NCBI GenBank assembly: GCA_022539475.1
Contig: VCMS01000080.1
Span: 62,001-126,000 of the forward strand
Reading direction: 5' to 3'
DNA: 64,000 bases
Origin: Gracilaria domingensis
Lineage: Eukaryota > Rhodophyta > Florideophyceae > Gracilariales > Gracilariaceae
The notes under the pieces were generated by a model. It was not told the origin of the DNA, did not search any database, and was given only the letters and a program-made list of their open reading frames with translations. This document shows positions 52,921 through 62,693 of the stretch, in pieces. The translations under genes and the position numbers were made by a program. Numbering within the stretch: the first letter of the stretch is position 1; each line of letters begins with the position of its first letter.

Positions 52921-54740
52921 GGGTTCAGGCGTCAAGATAACCCGCATATGCGTCAAGTGCAAATTCGACAGGGGGCACGCTACGGTAGTATCCGCCATTT
53001 CACGCTTTATCAATGTTTACATCACAGGGTAATACATACAACTCCAAGGAGTAGGATGAAACCCCAGGGTTATCGATAATTACTCAATTCATTTTGAACG
53101 ATGGTTCTATTGAGTAAAGCAACATGTTAAATGTAACAATGAGGCGTTGCATAATAGAACTTCCACGCCATATTTCCTTGCTGACGACGTGGTTCCCGTT
53201 ATCACCGTGCGGATGTGTACAGGATGGCCCTGGTGGTGATGCAAACGTATGTGTGCAACCGCTACAACAACAGAAGAATTTGTTAAGGGGCTCGATATGC
53301 ATTCTCCATCCTACTACTGCCCGATGTTCATGGATCTATTTTGCTTACAGGCGATTTAAGTTATCGTAGAAGGGCATGTTCCGACAAGAAATTCTGTGGG
53401 ATATCTTGGATATTCGTACATACCCAAGAGAACGGCGAAGACTCCACAATCGAGAATGCGGACATCAAGGCATGATCAACATCTTTGCCTCCTAATTTGC
53501 GGTTTAGAACGAAAGACGTCGGCATCCAGTTGAGAGCAGAATTAATGACAATGGATTCTTCTCCTGTGCTTTGAATCCAATGCCATATGACCCTCGAATG
53601 AAGATGTTGTTTACAATTTGGGTCTACTGCCCATCTCCAACCAGTCTGTTTCCCGTGGGAACTCCATCCACAAGCATCGCATGTGGAATGAAGCAATACC
53701 CATGAATCGGGAACTGGTTGGCTACACAACAATAGTTCAAGCATGAAAAAGAGGGCAAATACCGAGCAACAGAGCTAACACGTGACATCAGTTTCCGTGG
53801 AAAGCACTTGCAGGAGAAAGAGAGGGCGCCCAACACATCCCTCTCTACGTATCTACACGACAAGGTTTGGTTGAAAGATTTGAACTGACTTTTAAGGGCC
53901 TTAATAGACAATGACAATGACAATGATCTTGGATGCAGGGCATATCTTTTGTCGCTTCAAAGTGAAACCCATTGGCTAGAGTCATACGCGTCTTCATGCT
54001 GCATTGAACGCAAAGCTCACGAAATAGATTCGAAACTCAGCAAACAACCCATGGACGCTTCATGAATGGTGCACTTGCACAGCACAGTTCGATCTTGTTT
54101 TGTATCGTCCTCCCTTCGGAGCAGAGGAGCTCTGCATTTTCGGGTACTGTGATATATTTCAGATTACGATTGGAATGATTTGTAGCAGTGGCAAGCAACC
54201 ATGAGGTTTGGGAAACTCTTTTGATTGCAAGAAGTCTATCCTGTTTCTGAATTCGGGAGCTCAAAGATTGTCCGGAACAACAATTGGGTGCTAAAGCTCG
54301 AAGAGCTTGTGCGTATCGATTACAAAAAGCTTTTGTTGTCCGCCATGGTCACGCGAGCCACGGTGACATCCAATAAACAGCAGCATGGAAAGCACCTGAA
54401 AATGTTTACAAAAAATTGAAAACGCAACGAACTTACACGCAAGCCTAGGTGTTCCCACCATGGACACAGCAGTGCGGCACGAAGAAAAGGAGGGAGCAGC
54501 TCTCGAATGGCAAGCGCGAAGCTTCCACTTCACGGCCATCAATTCATTTCGGCGGTCATGGTGACATTCGCGCCAAGCTCACCGCCTTCACGCACGCCGA
54601 CGCATCAAGCGCAAGTTGTGTAACTCGCCAAAGTGCACGGGTGGATCAATGCATCACGTAACCAACATCTAAACCAAGCGTGCTCCCCAGTTCTCGACGG
54701 TGCGTTCAGGACCGACTCAATCGTGTATCGAATCTTCAGT
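52921..54740. other. intergenic stretch before vWA gene C
   Basis: Two overlapping minus-strand frames (53923-53624 and 53744-53361) look somewhat protein-like (e.g. CKQHLHSRVIWHWIQST) but I recognise no family; they might be a decayed transposase. Nothing else is supported. No clear TATA box precedes gene C. Confidence 0.4.
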
Positions 54741-55493
54741 ATGTCTGCTAAATTTACCATTGTCCCGCTCTTCGCCGCCATCTTCCTGCTCGGGTGTTCA
54801 GCGTCTGGGACCCCTATACGCGACCCGACCATTCCGCCATGGCGTGAAATCCTTCAAAGTCGTACCGACACGCTCATCGAGGAGAATCTGGTCGCACAGG
54901 ATCTCGGCGCGGATCTGGTGCTCAGGATCCAGCAGAATATCGTCCGCAAAGGGCGATGTGATAGTCGATCATGCTTTGCACTCGACGGAAGTGCATCAGT
55001 ACCGGCCACCGCATTCGAATTCCAGCGAGATCTGGTGAAGTTACTGGCTTCGTTCGCTGCGCTTGACGACGAAGCAGAGTTTTCCGCGGTGCAATACGGA
55101 TTGGCAAATCGTGACATCTCGCTGGAAACGTCGAACATCACCGAGTTTCTCGCGCGTGTGGATGGCGCTACGCAGGTGAATGCGAGCCGAACGTTTATTG
55201 GCGCTGGAATTGGAAGTTGTCTTCGTCGCATTCGACGTGGGTCGAGTGAGACTGCGGAGGGGACGATATTCGTTCTAGGAGATGGACGCGCGAACTTTGG
55301 GTTGGAGTTTCTGGATGAGGTGTTGGCTGAGGTGCAGGACGAGAGGATTGTTTCGGTGGGATTCGGAAGCTTTGACAGACAGCTGCTGGAGAGGATTGCC
55401 ACCGAGGAGGACGGAGTGTTCTTGCTGGGAACGTACACTAACTTCGAGATGATTGTGTATTCTCTATTGCTCAACATATGTACGTTTGGGTAA
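54741..55493 (+). CDS. secreted vWA-like protein C
   Basis: 250 residues from ATG 54741, which starts the signal peptide (MSAKFTIVPLFAAIFLLGCSASG; the Cys could also suggest other processing). The vWA domain is CDSRSCFALDGSASV (D82, S84, S86), Thr151 in SRTFIGAGIGSC and Asp181 in VLGDGRANF, so all MIDAS residues are present. The conserved Cys positions are 73, 78 and 160. The end (NICTFG) is shorter than in B and D. It lies head-to-tail with gene D on the plus strand. Confidence 0.88.
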   Translation: MSAKFTIVPLFAAIFLLGCSASGTPIRDPTIPPWREILQSRTDTLIEENLVAQDLGADLVLRIQQNIVRKGRCDSRSCFALDGSASVPATAFEFQRDLVKLLASFAALDDEAEFSAVQYGLANRDISLETSNITEFLARVDGATQVNASRTFIGAGIGSCLRRIRRGSSETAEGTIFVLGDGRANFGLEFLDEVLAEVQDERIVSVGFGSFDRQLLERIATEEDGVFLLGTYTNFEMIVYSLLLNICTFG

Positions 55494-56869
55494 AGGAAAG
55501 TGTGGTGTAGTGTAGGGTTGGTGCTTGTTAGGGACGACGTGAGGGAAGTACAACTGGCTTTGCTCGTTTCATAAAACAAAAGCTCTTCCTCACGAGCGCG
55601 AAATCGACAATAGCGCCTAAGGAGTGTCGTGACTCGATGTGCCATTTCTACAAGATAGCCTAGCAGCGGCAACACTTCGCTCGTAATGCACGACGGTACC
55701 ACGCGAACGCTTGTTGGAACAATTCCAAAGTAACTCTAGTCAAATTACAAGATGACATCACAGAAACAAGAAACAGATCGATAAGGCTACACGTGTGTGC
55801 GCAAAAGTAATAAATAGATACAATTGTTTTTGCTATTCGTGAAACTGTGATAGGCTAAAATGGCAAAACTTTGATGCCAACAACGAGGTGCTTTTTGATC
55901 GACCGTGGCAGTGCTGACGTAGCAGCTTCTTCGCGTGGCCCGGTGAGCAGAAATCTGCCATGAGACGTGAGACGGCTATCTACCTCCCACGTGCCAAAGG
56001 GAGCTACTACCTCGTTCGGGAACGAAACGTACCAAGGGTACACACAAATGCTTGTTGGAGTGCCATCCATACGAGGACTCATCTTCGCGATAGCTCTGCA
56101 TCGTTTCGAATTCGCTCGGTGCACCGACACAACGAACCAAGAGATGCAAACCCTCGCCACTGTAGTTTGATTTTGGGCAACTGTCGATGCGTGCAGCGGC
56201 GCTTGTCTCCTCTTACGAAGTGAACTTGAGGAGATGTCGATCACGCATGATTTTATTCACGACAAATCTGCTACAGATCCCAGGTGCCTCTTCCTTTCAA
56301 CGACTTTCCAGTCAGAGTCATTGGCTTCCACTTTCGCTGAACCGTGAGCACAATTCGCCGAATCCGAAACTCATCTGGAGCAAAGAGCATAATTATACAT
56401 ATTGGCGGCTCCAACCAAATTCAAGCTACCACTTGTTATCATATCTACAACTCTTTCGTCCCATCTCTCTCCGCTTGAGATGCTCGTGCCGTACAAATTC
56501 ATTTTCATCATCAACAACGGCTTGCTACCGTTGTTATTGACCAGCTGATGGTTTCTGCATCAAAATAATGCCCAACTCGGAGAGGCGCTCCATCGACAGC
56601 AATGAAACACGCGCGATTCTCAACAAAAGTGCACGCCCGATACTCGTCACCCTATATCCATCATCTTCTTCATATGATTTTGATTGCGAAGCACCAGCTG
56701 TGAACCGTTCTTACTTTGCACATGTCTCGCTGTCAAAACAATCCCTTCCCTTGTTATTAAACCCCGCCGCCTTCAGCCTCATCGCTCTCGCGATTCGACT
56801 TCTTCACTCTTTTGCTTCAAGTCATCACGCAATTGCTCTCTTTTGACTTCTTTACTGATCACCATCATC
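55494..56869. other. intergenic stretch between vWA genes C and D
   Basis: Only short frames without domains or conserved features. It contains the 3' flank of gene C and the promoter of gene D; no strong TATA box is seen (TATTAAAC at about 56755 is a weak candidate). Confidence 0.4.
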
Positions 56870-57679
56870 ATGAAAGGCTTGACAATTCTATCTCTGCTAT
56901 CGCTTGTCATTTTGGCGAGTGCTCAATTCGTGCCTCCCGTTCCCGTCAGCCTCCCTTTTGGCCTGGGAGACATACCACTTTCGATCACCCCTCGCATTCA
57001 AGCGCGAATTGACGATACTAAAGCACGAATTGAGTCGATTCGATCACCCTTGGTATCTCGCCCGCAGGGCGCCAGGGCTTTGGCACTAGCTTTCGGCGAA
57101 GTGGCCGAAGGAGGATGCGATCCCAACGTTTGCTTTGCCCTGGATGGAAGTGTCTCCATCGATGAGGATAGTTTCCAACTGCAAAAGGATTTCGTTAAGT
57201 TGGTGGCAGGCGTAATTTCTCTCGACGAACAATCACAGTTTGCCGCCTTGCAGTATGGCATCACCACTTCGATCATCAGCGACCTAACCATTGACGCGAA
57301 TGATTTCTTGCTCAAGGTAGACGCTGCTGTTCAAATTGGCGCAAGCAGAACATTTGTTGCAAGGGGTATCTTTGGTTGTGTTCTACAGCTACTTCGCACT
57401 CCGTTCGAGGCAAATCATATCGTGTTGCTTGGTGATGGAGAGGATAGCGATTTGTCTCGTTTTACATCTTTCGGAAGCGCTGGAATTGCTCGTCAATTCC
57501 TGCGCAACCCAAACAACCAGATTTCGGCAGTAGCGGTTGGATTCAGTGACACTTCTGGTCTGGAAAGTATTGTTGGTAGCCCAGATCGTGTGTTTACCGT
57601 GGATCAGTGGGCAGAAGTTGTAGATGTAACAGCAGATCTTGTGGCGGATGTTTGCGGAGTTGATGCAATTGAGTTCTAA
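56870..57679 (+). CDS. secreted vWA-like protein D
   Basis: 269 residues from ATG 56870, which starts the signal peptide (MKGLTILSLLSLVILASAQ). A Pro-rich start and an Arg/Ile-containing linker (20-80) precede the vWA domain. The metal site is D92-G-S94-V-S96 in CDPNVCFALDGSVSI, Thr161 in SRTFVARGIFGC and Asp189 in VLLGDGEDSD, so it is complete. Cys at 83, 88 and 170 match the relatives. The C-terminus LVADVCGVDAIEF is nearly that of gene B, so B and D are the closest pair although on opposite strands. Confidence 0.9.
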   Translation: MKGLTILSLLSLVILASAQFVPPVPVSLPFGLGDIPLSITPRIQARIDDTKARIESIRSPLVSRPQGARALALAFGEVAEGGCDPNVCFALDGSVSIDEDSFQLQKDFVKLVAGVISLDEQSQFAALQYGITTSIISDLTIDANDFLLKVDAAVQIGASRTFVARGIFGCVLQLLRTPFEANHIVLLGDGEDSDLSRFTSFGSAGIARQFLRNPNNQISAVAVGFSDTSGLESIVGSPDRVFTVDQWAEVVDVTADLVADVCGVDAIEF

Positions 57680-57825
57680 GAGACTAGGAGGGGTTGTACA
57701 GGGTACGATTATAGGAAAGTAATAAGATTTAATAATTAAACTTTGAAAGAGTTAAAGGGCAGTCTACGCGTGGTTCGAGAAATTTACGAGGATTTACAAT
57801 AGGCTAGCAAACTTAGCGAAAACTT

Positions 57826-57887
57826 GCAAAGCTTTCGCTATTCACTAGAATCTAGTGCAAAGCTTTCGCTATTTACTAGAATCTAGT
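57826..57887 (+). repeat. 31-bp tandem duplication
   Basis: Units 57826-57856 and 57857-57887 differ at one base. Each contains AAAGCTTT and ACTAGAATCTAGT, both palindromic. Confidence 0.9.
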
Positions 57888-57901
57888 GCTTCAGGCACTA
57901 C

Positions 57902-57974
57902 GGCTCAAGCGTTACGCTGCACACGCGTAACGGCTGAGCCAAAAGATCTCAGATCTCGCCGAGACAGCGAGATC
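57902..57974. repeat. two adjacent hairpins upstream of the transposase gene
   Basis: The first has 16-nt arms (57902-57917 and 57925-57940), 14 of 16 paired, starting GGCTCA. The second has perfect 8-bp arms GATCTCGC/GCGAGATC (57952-57959 and 57967-57974). They may be part of a transposon end, but no matching copy was found 3' of the transposase gene. Confidence 0.6.
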
Positions 57975-58124
57975 GTAGGCGTCACGCACAGAAAACAAAT
58001 GCGGTCGAATTGAGATCTTGACGTTATACGTCAATCCGTATGCGACGGTAATCGCTTGTGGTAAATACAAACCGTCGGCGCACAGCATTGCTCGTAAACA
58101 TGTAGTAGCCTAGAAGGCTACGCT

Positions 58125-59420
58125 ATGACAAGGATTCACCAACGAACTCGCAAACTCACCAATCGCCTCCTCGCAATATGTGGAGCACTCACAGCTCTCA
58201 TGGCAACAACCAGGACCCCTCCCACACGAGTGGAACGCGAAAGGCGGTGCTTTGCACAGGTTAATCAGAGACTGAGCGATTCGGAGTTTCGGTCTTGCTA
58301 CCGTCTTTGTCGCCATACATTTTTCCTGCTTTTGGCGCAATTGCGTCCGTTTCTCTCACAATATAATGAAGAGGAGTATGAATCCGAAATACAAGCGCAC
58401 CTCAGTGGTTCGGCAATTGAGGCCGCAACAAAACTAGGAATCTTTCTCAGATTCATGGCTGGCGCGAGCTACTGGGATCTTATGCTAACATACGGAATCG
58501 GAAGGTCAACATGTTATTCAATCTTTCGCGAAGTTTTGACTATTTGCGACTCGTACCTAACGTTTGAAGGTCTGCCTCCAAAAGAAGATATAGCGGCCTA
58601 CAAACAAAGAGCAATAGATTTTGCCATCTCGCGACGAAACTTGAACTTACTTCCTGGCTGTGTTGGTGCCTTGGATGGCACTTTAATTTTCTTGCAAAAG
58701 CCTTCGAAAGAGCTTAGCAACCAACAGTTCTACACGAGAAAAGGTGGTTTCGGGGTGCCTGTGCAGGCTCTGGTGGATGCTAAGTACCGTTTTATTGCTT
58801 CTTCGGCTGTCTGTGTTGGTTGTACCGTTGATGCTGTTGCGTTCGCTCACTCTAATATTGGTAGGTTTCTTCAAGAAGAAGGTCTACCAGCAGGTTTTTG
58901 GATTGCCGGTGATGAGGCCTATAGATGCACAATGTTCATTGTGACGCCAATTCCAAGGAGTATGGCCCATCGTTATCAAGATGGTTTTAATTTCTGTCTG
59001 TCATCGCATCGGGTGCATGTTGAGCAAGCGTTTGGACGCTTGAAAAACCGCTGGGGAATACTGTGGAGACCACTGAAGTTTGAACTGCAGACGTCTTTAA
59101 TCATTGTTAATACAGCAATGAGGCTGGAAAACTTGTGCATTAACTCTGGTGATGCTGCGCAAATGAATGCTTCAGCTGGTGTAGAATTCGAACATGAAGC
59201 TCTTCAATGGCTTCATATCTGGCTGGCGTGGTGGGAGAACGGTTTTGATTACTTATTCGATCCGCCGAATGAGTTTGCGGGGTTTGAATCAGATGAAGGT
59301 ACTCTCCTTAGTTCAACAACAACTTGTTCTGTTGGTTTCGATGATAATTACTCGCTTACGCGTATACGGTTATGTATGATAACCGAGAAGTATCGGTTTA
59401 AGCGACCAATGTTCAATTAG
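58125..59420 (+). CDS. PIF/Harbinger-type DDE transposase or domesticated derivative (HARBI1-like)
   Basis: An intact 431-residue frame. The N-terminal helical part includes KLGIFLRFMAGASYWDLMLTYGIGRSTCYSIF, the usual helix-turn-helix of DDE_Tnp_4 proteins. The catalytic triad is visible: D184 in GALDGT, D263 in AGDEAY, and E300 in HVEQAFGRLKNRW. All three acids are kept, so catalysis is possible. It is intronless. I found no terminal inverted repeats with TWA duplications around it, and no MADF/Myb partner gene (the next gene is IST1-like). It could therefore be a decayed element with an intact gene, or a host gene. Confidence 0.9.
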   Translation: MTRIHQRTRKLTNRLLAICGALTALMATTRTPPTRVERERRCFAQVNQRLSDSEFRSCYRLCRHTFFLLLAQLRPFLSQYNEEEYESEIQAHLSGSAIEAATKLGIFLRFMAGASYWDLMLTYGIGRSTCYSIFREVLTICDSYLTFEGLPPKEDIAAYKQRAIDFAISRRNLNLLPGCVGALDGTLIFLQKPSKELSNQQFYTRKGGFGVPVQALVDAKYRFIASSAVCVGCTVDAVAFAHSNIGRFLQEEGLPAGFWIAGDEAYRCTMFIVTPIPRSMAHRYQDGFNFCLSSHRVHVEQAFGRLKNRWGILWRPLKFELQTSLIIVNTAMRLENLCINSGDAAQMNASAGVEFEHEALQWLHIWLAWWENGFDYLFDPPNEFAGFESDEGTLLSSTTTCSVGFDDNYSLTRIRLCMITEKYRFKRPMFN

Positions 59421-59627
59421 CAGAGGTCATGAGTACAACTCTGGTCTCAAGAGCCGCGAGACTTACGTCTGTAAACAGAGAAGTAAAACAAATATCGCCT
59501 TCAGCATCCAATAGGAGAAAGCTACTTCTGCTCTGCAGATTTGTGGTGACTACCTTGTCGGAAAACGTTGCAGCGTTCCGGAGTCTTCCCCTCGGTATAG
59601 CGATTTTCATTCTGCGTGTTTGTCAAC

Positions 59628-60944
59628 ATGGGGGTTTTCCGCCGCAGAAAGTCACGCCAGGTTACCAACGAGCCTCTTCCGGAATGGGAGGACAAACGCT
59701 GGCGTTCTCATCTTCGAGCTTGCGCACTTGGTGTTGAACACCACTGCAACTTGTACGTTGAAGTGATCAACAACGAAAGAAGGGAAGCTGACACATACTT
59801 CATAGACAACGATGAGGCGCGAGCAAGAAGTCACGCGGAGTCCTCTTTTGAGAACAAACGCATCATTTCCGATCTTGGCGCATTAGCCCCGATTACGAAC
59901 GCACTTCATCAAAGACCAGAGCCGCTGGCTGGTTATAGTTCTATTGCGACAATCCCGGACCCTGCTCGTTCCGACATCATAACCATCATCTACGCTGCTA
60001 GCCGCTTGCAAATGTCATACCTTACGGACATGGTCGAGTTTCTTCGTGAACAGTTCGGATCCTACCATATTGAGCAAATTCAGCAAGGCAGTGTTGATTT
60101 ATTCCTGCATGTCAATCCAACCGTTCGTGACTCGCTCTCCACCATGATGCCATCTCGTGAGGACGCAAATACTGAGATAGCCTCGGCAGTGAAGGAATAT
60201 TGTGGTGTTTCCGTAATTCCAGTCCCCGTTCATCCCGTTACACAAAACTCAACCTCAGTTTCAAGCAGGGTCCCACCCCCACCATTTTCAGCTTTGGCGC
60301 AGAGCAATGTAGCCAACGTGCCACTGCCGCCGCCAATGCGAACGTCGAAAGATGCAATGCGCAAATCTCACACGACACCGTTATCTGGTCATTCTTCTGA
60401 AATTGGGCCAACGTCACCCGAGCTTCATAACCAACAGGGTGTACCGCGACATGAGCATAATCTTAAGACCCCGTCTCCCCCGCGTCCAGAACGGAATAGA
60501 ATGTTCGCCGCTCGTACGGAAACGCCACAACAGAATACGGAGCATACGCTTCAGAATCAGGAACAAATGGAAAAGCCGTTTACTTCTGTTGCTGACGATA
60601 TCGGTATACCGACGGGACGTTCTTGGTTCACGGACCAGGTTGAAGCACCCAAGAACGCGGAACAGCGCGCAGTGTCGATATCGCAACCAAGGGAACTAGT
60701 TCAAATGAACAATACTCCTGCATCAGTGAAAAAGACTCAGGATGTTTCGTCGCAGAAGTCTTGTTCTTTGCGCGAAGACAATTTGAAGCCAGATCGAAGT
60801 ACACCGGATCACTTGAAGAATTTTCAGGATTCAGATGAGATGCTGTTCAGGAGATATGAACAACTGAAGGAAGTTTGGGAACTTGTTGCAGTTTCACAAG
60901 CAAGTGATACACAGCCACGGCAAGTTCTGTGGACTTCAACTTGA
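59628..60944 (+). CDS. IST1: IST1-like regulator of ESCRT-III/Vps4
   Basis: 438 residues from ATG 59628 (MGVFRRRK; family members commonly start MGFF). Residues about 25-190 fit the IST1 helical domain: a basic first helix, then ARARSHAESSFENKRIISDLGALAPITNAL, an invariant-like IYAASRLQMSYLTDMVEFLREQFG, and a closing EIASAVKEYCGV. A Pro/Ser-rich linker follows. Near the C-terminus LFRRYEQLK fits the MIM1 pattern (LxxR(L)xxLK) that binds MIT domains of Vps4. The protein should act at endosomal membranes and in cytokinesis by tuning ESCRT-III disassembly. Intronless. Identification rests on pattern, not on a search. Confidence 0.72.
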   Translation: MGVFRRRKSRQVTNEPLPEWEDKRWRSHLRACALGVEHHCNLYVEVINNERREADTYFIDNDEARARSHAESSFENKRIISDLGALAPITNALHQRPEPLAGYSSIATIPDPARSDIITIIYAASRLQMSYLTDMVEFLREQFGSYHIEQIQQGSVDLFLHVNPTVRDSLSTMMPSREDANTEIASAVKEYCGVSVIPVPVHPVTQNSTSVSSRVPPPPFSALAQSNVANVPLPPPMRTSKDAMRKSHTTPLSGHSSEIGPTSPELHNQQGVPRHEHNLKTPSPPRPERNRMFAARTETPQQNTEHTLQNQEQMEKPFTSVADDIGIPTGRSWFTDQVEAPKNAEQRAVSISQPRELVQMNNTPASVKKTQDVSSQKSCSLREDNLKPDRSTPDHLKNFQDSDEMLFRRYEQLKEVWELVAVSQASDTQPRQVLWTST

Positions 60945-61352
60945 GATGGACATTTTGACGGACGTTCCAATAAATGCAATTGGTTATCATGTATTACTGA
61001 TGCTTGACTTACGGAATACGTGGTTGATATGTTGATATCACTTGCAATTGCGATAGCCAGACACATGTACCATGCGGTAGGATAGAGTGATCAGCAGTTG
61101 ACGATAGAAACGTGGAGCCTTATCGCTTGTGTGTGCCGGATAAGAATCTTTGTTCACTGCGTTCAACAGGGTGTGGTGCGACGGTACCGGAGATGGGCTA
61201 TGGCGTTGCCTGCGGCGCCACGCTCGTTCACTGACCCCGCATTCCAAGCTCGCGTAGAGGCCATCGTATGCGGCTAGAAATGATAGACTGTATGCTGGGC
61301 AGAAGAAAGCCATTCGTTGCTTCAAACCGTATCCAAGTGACTGTCCTCGAAG
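60945..61352. other. intergenic gap of about 400 bp
   Basis: Nothing recognisable; it holds the IST1 3' flank and the upstream region of the hydrolase gene. Confidence 0.5.
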
Positions 61353-61817
61353 ATGAATACGGAAGTGCTGTGGTACTTCTTCCTTGCTGTTCTGGCAGTC
61401 TACGGAGTCCTGGCTGTGGTGCTCCTGATAATCTTACCAGCTAAAGTGGCAAAACCGCCGTGGCATCTGCAAAGCCCGGGAAAGGCGCTTCAGGACAAAA
61501 CTATTCCGCCTTCGTGGTTCGGTGCAACTAATCCCAAACAGCTAAATCTTGCATTTCAAGATGTTGCGTTTCTCACTCCTGCAGGCCTCTCTCTTAGAGG
61601 ATGGTTGATGCCATCAGCTCAGAGTCGTCGCAGCACTCCGTCTACAGTTGCTTTCGCGTGCGTCCATGGCGCTGGGCGCGACCGGCGCGCATTTTTGCGT
61701 CACGCCGTCTTCCTGACCGAAGCGGGATTTGATGTTTTGTTGTTTGACTGCTCTAATCATGGAGCAAGTGACAGCTTTCCCATGTGGCCAAGAGGACCTT
61801 GGCCAGGTCGGGCAGTG
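61353..61817 (+). pseudogene. alpha/beta-hydrolase gene, cut by an LTR insertion
   Basis: 154 residues remain. There is an N-terminal membrane anchor (about 5-29, WYFFLAVLAVYGVLAVVLLIIL), then the start of an alpha/beta-hydrolase fold: LTPAGLSLRGWLMP, the oxyanion-hole strand FACVHGAGRDR, and VLLFDCSNHGASD. The layout resembles membrane-anchored ABHD-type hydrolases. The frame then meets the TG of an LTR at 61816 and stops within it (TAG 61818-61820). The nucleophile GxSxG, the acid and the His would all lie beyond the insertion, outside this window. The retained part is open, so the gene was probably active until recently. Confidence 0.75.
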
Positions 61818-62672
61818 TAGAGCAAAACGCCCTTTGTGGGGATGCACCGAGGTGCTTTTCATAGTTTGTTGATCCGTTACCGGCTTCGACACCTCAGGTT
61901 ATGAGAGGCTACTGGGGTAGTGCCCCTATTTTGGGGTATGCCTAGGAAGGGTAGTATTTCTGCACACGTGTGCCAAGTTGGCCCGATAGCGGGTGCGCCG
62001 TGGCAAGCCTGCCACGGTTGCACACCTGTAATGTATTGGCCGGCAGCGCCGGACAGTTAGATATTTTAATTGATATTTTCAAGTGCCGTATATAAGTGGC
62101 GGCACTTGCCGCCACTGTACGGGAAGTAAACCTCAACGAGGCCTTTGGCTCTGATCTTCTTGCCGCTTGCGCACGGTCACCAGCCCCATCCTGGGGAATA
62201 CCGCCGCAATTCCGGGCTGTTCAACCAACCTCCGTCCCTGAGGAGTACTAATCCGTCGTCACGGCACTTTTCTTATCTATTTTATTATTGTCATTTCCGT
62301 CTTACGGCTTTCGCTACTCTGCCCTACATTGTAGGTTTGTTTTATTTGTCTCGGGAGTTTTCCCGCTTATCGCGAGTCAGTGCTCCGCAGTGCGGCTGGT
62401 TTGTTGATCTTTTGTCGTCCCATACCGTTGGGCTGGATACCCCCACTCGCTGTGGCTCGCCGGAACCATCCGGATACCTACGCCGATTCTACCCTTTCTA
62501 CCTCCGACTGCACGCCCAGATCGGGGCCACCCGGATTTACACCCGGCTCGTGTTGGCCCTATCGGAGGGTTCTGCCGCTCGACTGCCCTTCACAGGGAGC
62601 AGGGCCTGAACACCCTGAGGTGCTCGTCCGCGACGCGGCTTGTTGTTTTCCCGTCCAGGGTTTTGCACCACA
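61816..62672 (+). repeat. 5' LTR of the right-edge element
   Basis: 857 bp starting TGTAGAGCAAAA and ending TTTTGCACCACA, a clear inverted pair that resembles the Element 3 ends. TATATAAG at 62089-62096 is a likely TATA box. Confidence 0.85.
61992..62116 (+). promoter_or_regulatory. TATA box flanked by strong hairpins in the LTR
   Basis: Hairpin 1: CCGTGGCA-AGCC-TGCCACGG at 61998-62117-style spacing, precisely arms 61998-62005 and 62010-62017. Hairpin 2: AAGTGCCG (62081-62088) with CGGCACTT (62100-62107), whose loop holds the TATATAAG box. Hairpin 3: AGTGGCGGCA (62095-62104) with TGCCGCCACT (62107-62116), 10 bp and a 2-nt loop. Hairpins 2 and 3 exclude each other. Confidence 0.6.
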
Positions 62673-62675
62673 AAC

Positions 62676-62693
62676 TGGTCTCCCGACTTAGAA
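62676..62693 (+). other. primer-binding site of the right-edge element
   Basis: TGGTCTCCCGACTTAGAA, three bases after the LTR end, identical to the Element 3 site. Confidence 0.88.

Noticed and set aside
53361-53923. Decayed transposase on the minus strand
   Set aside because: Some segments look protein-like, but no catalytic motif could be placed.
54854-55702. 282-codon minus-strand frame over vWA gene C
   Set aside because: It is antisense to a gene with signal peptide and full metal-site motifs; Ser/Arg-rich composition is typical of a shadow frame.
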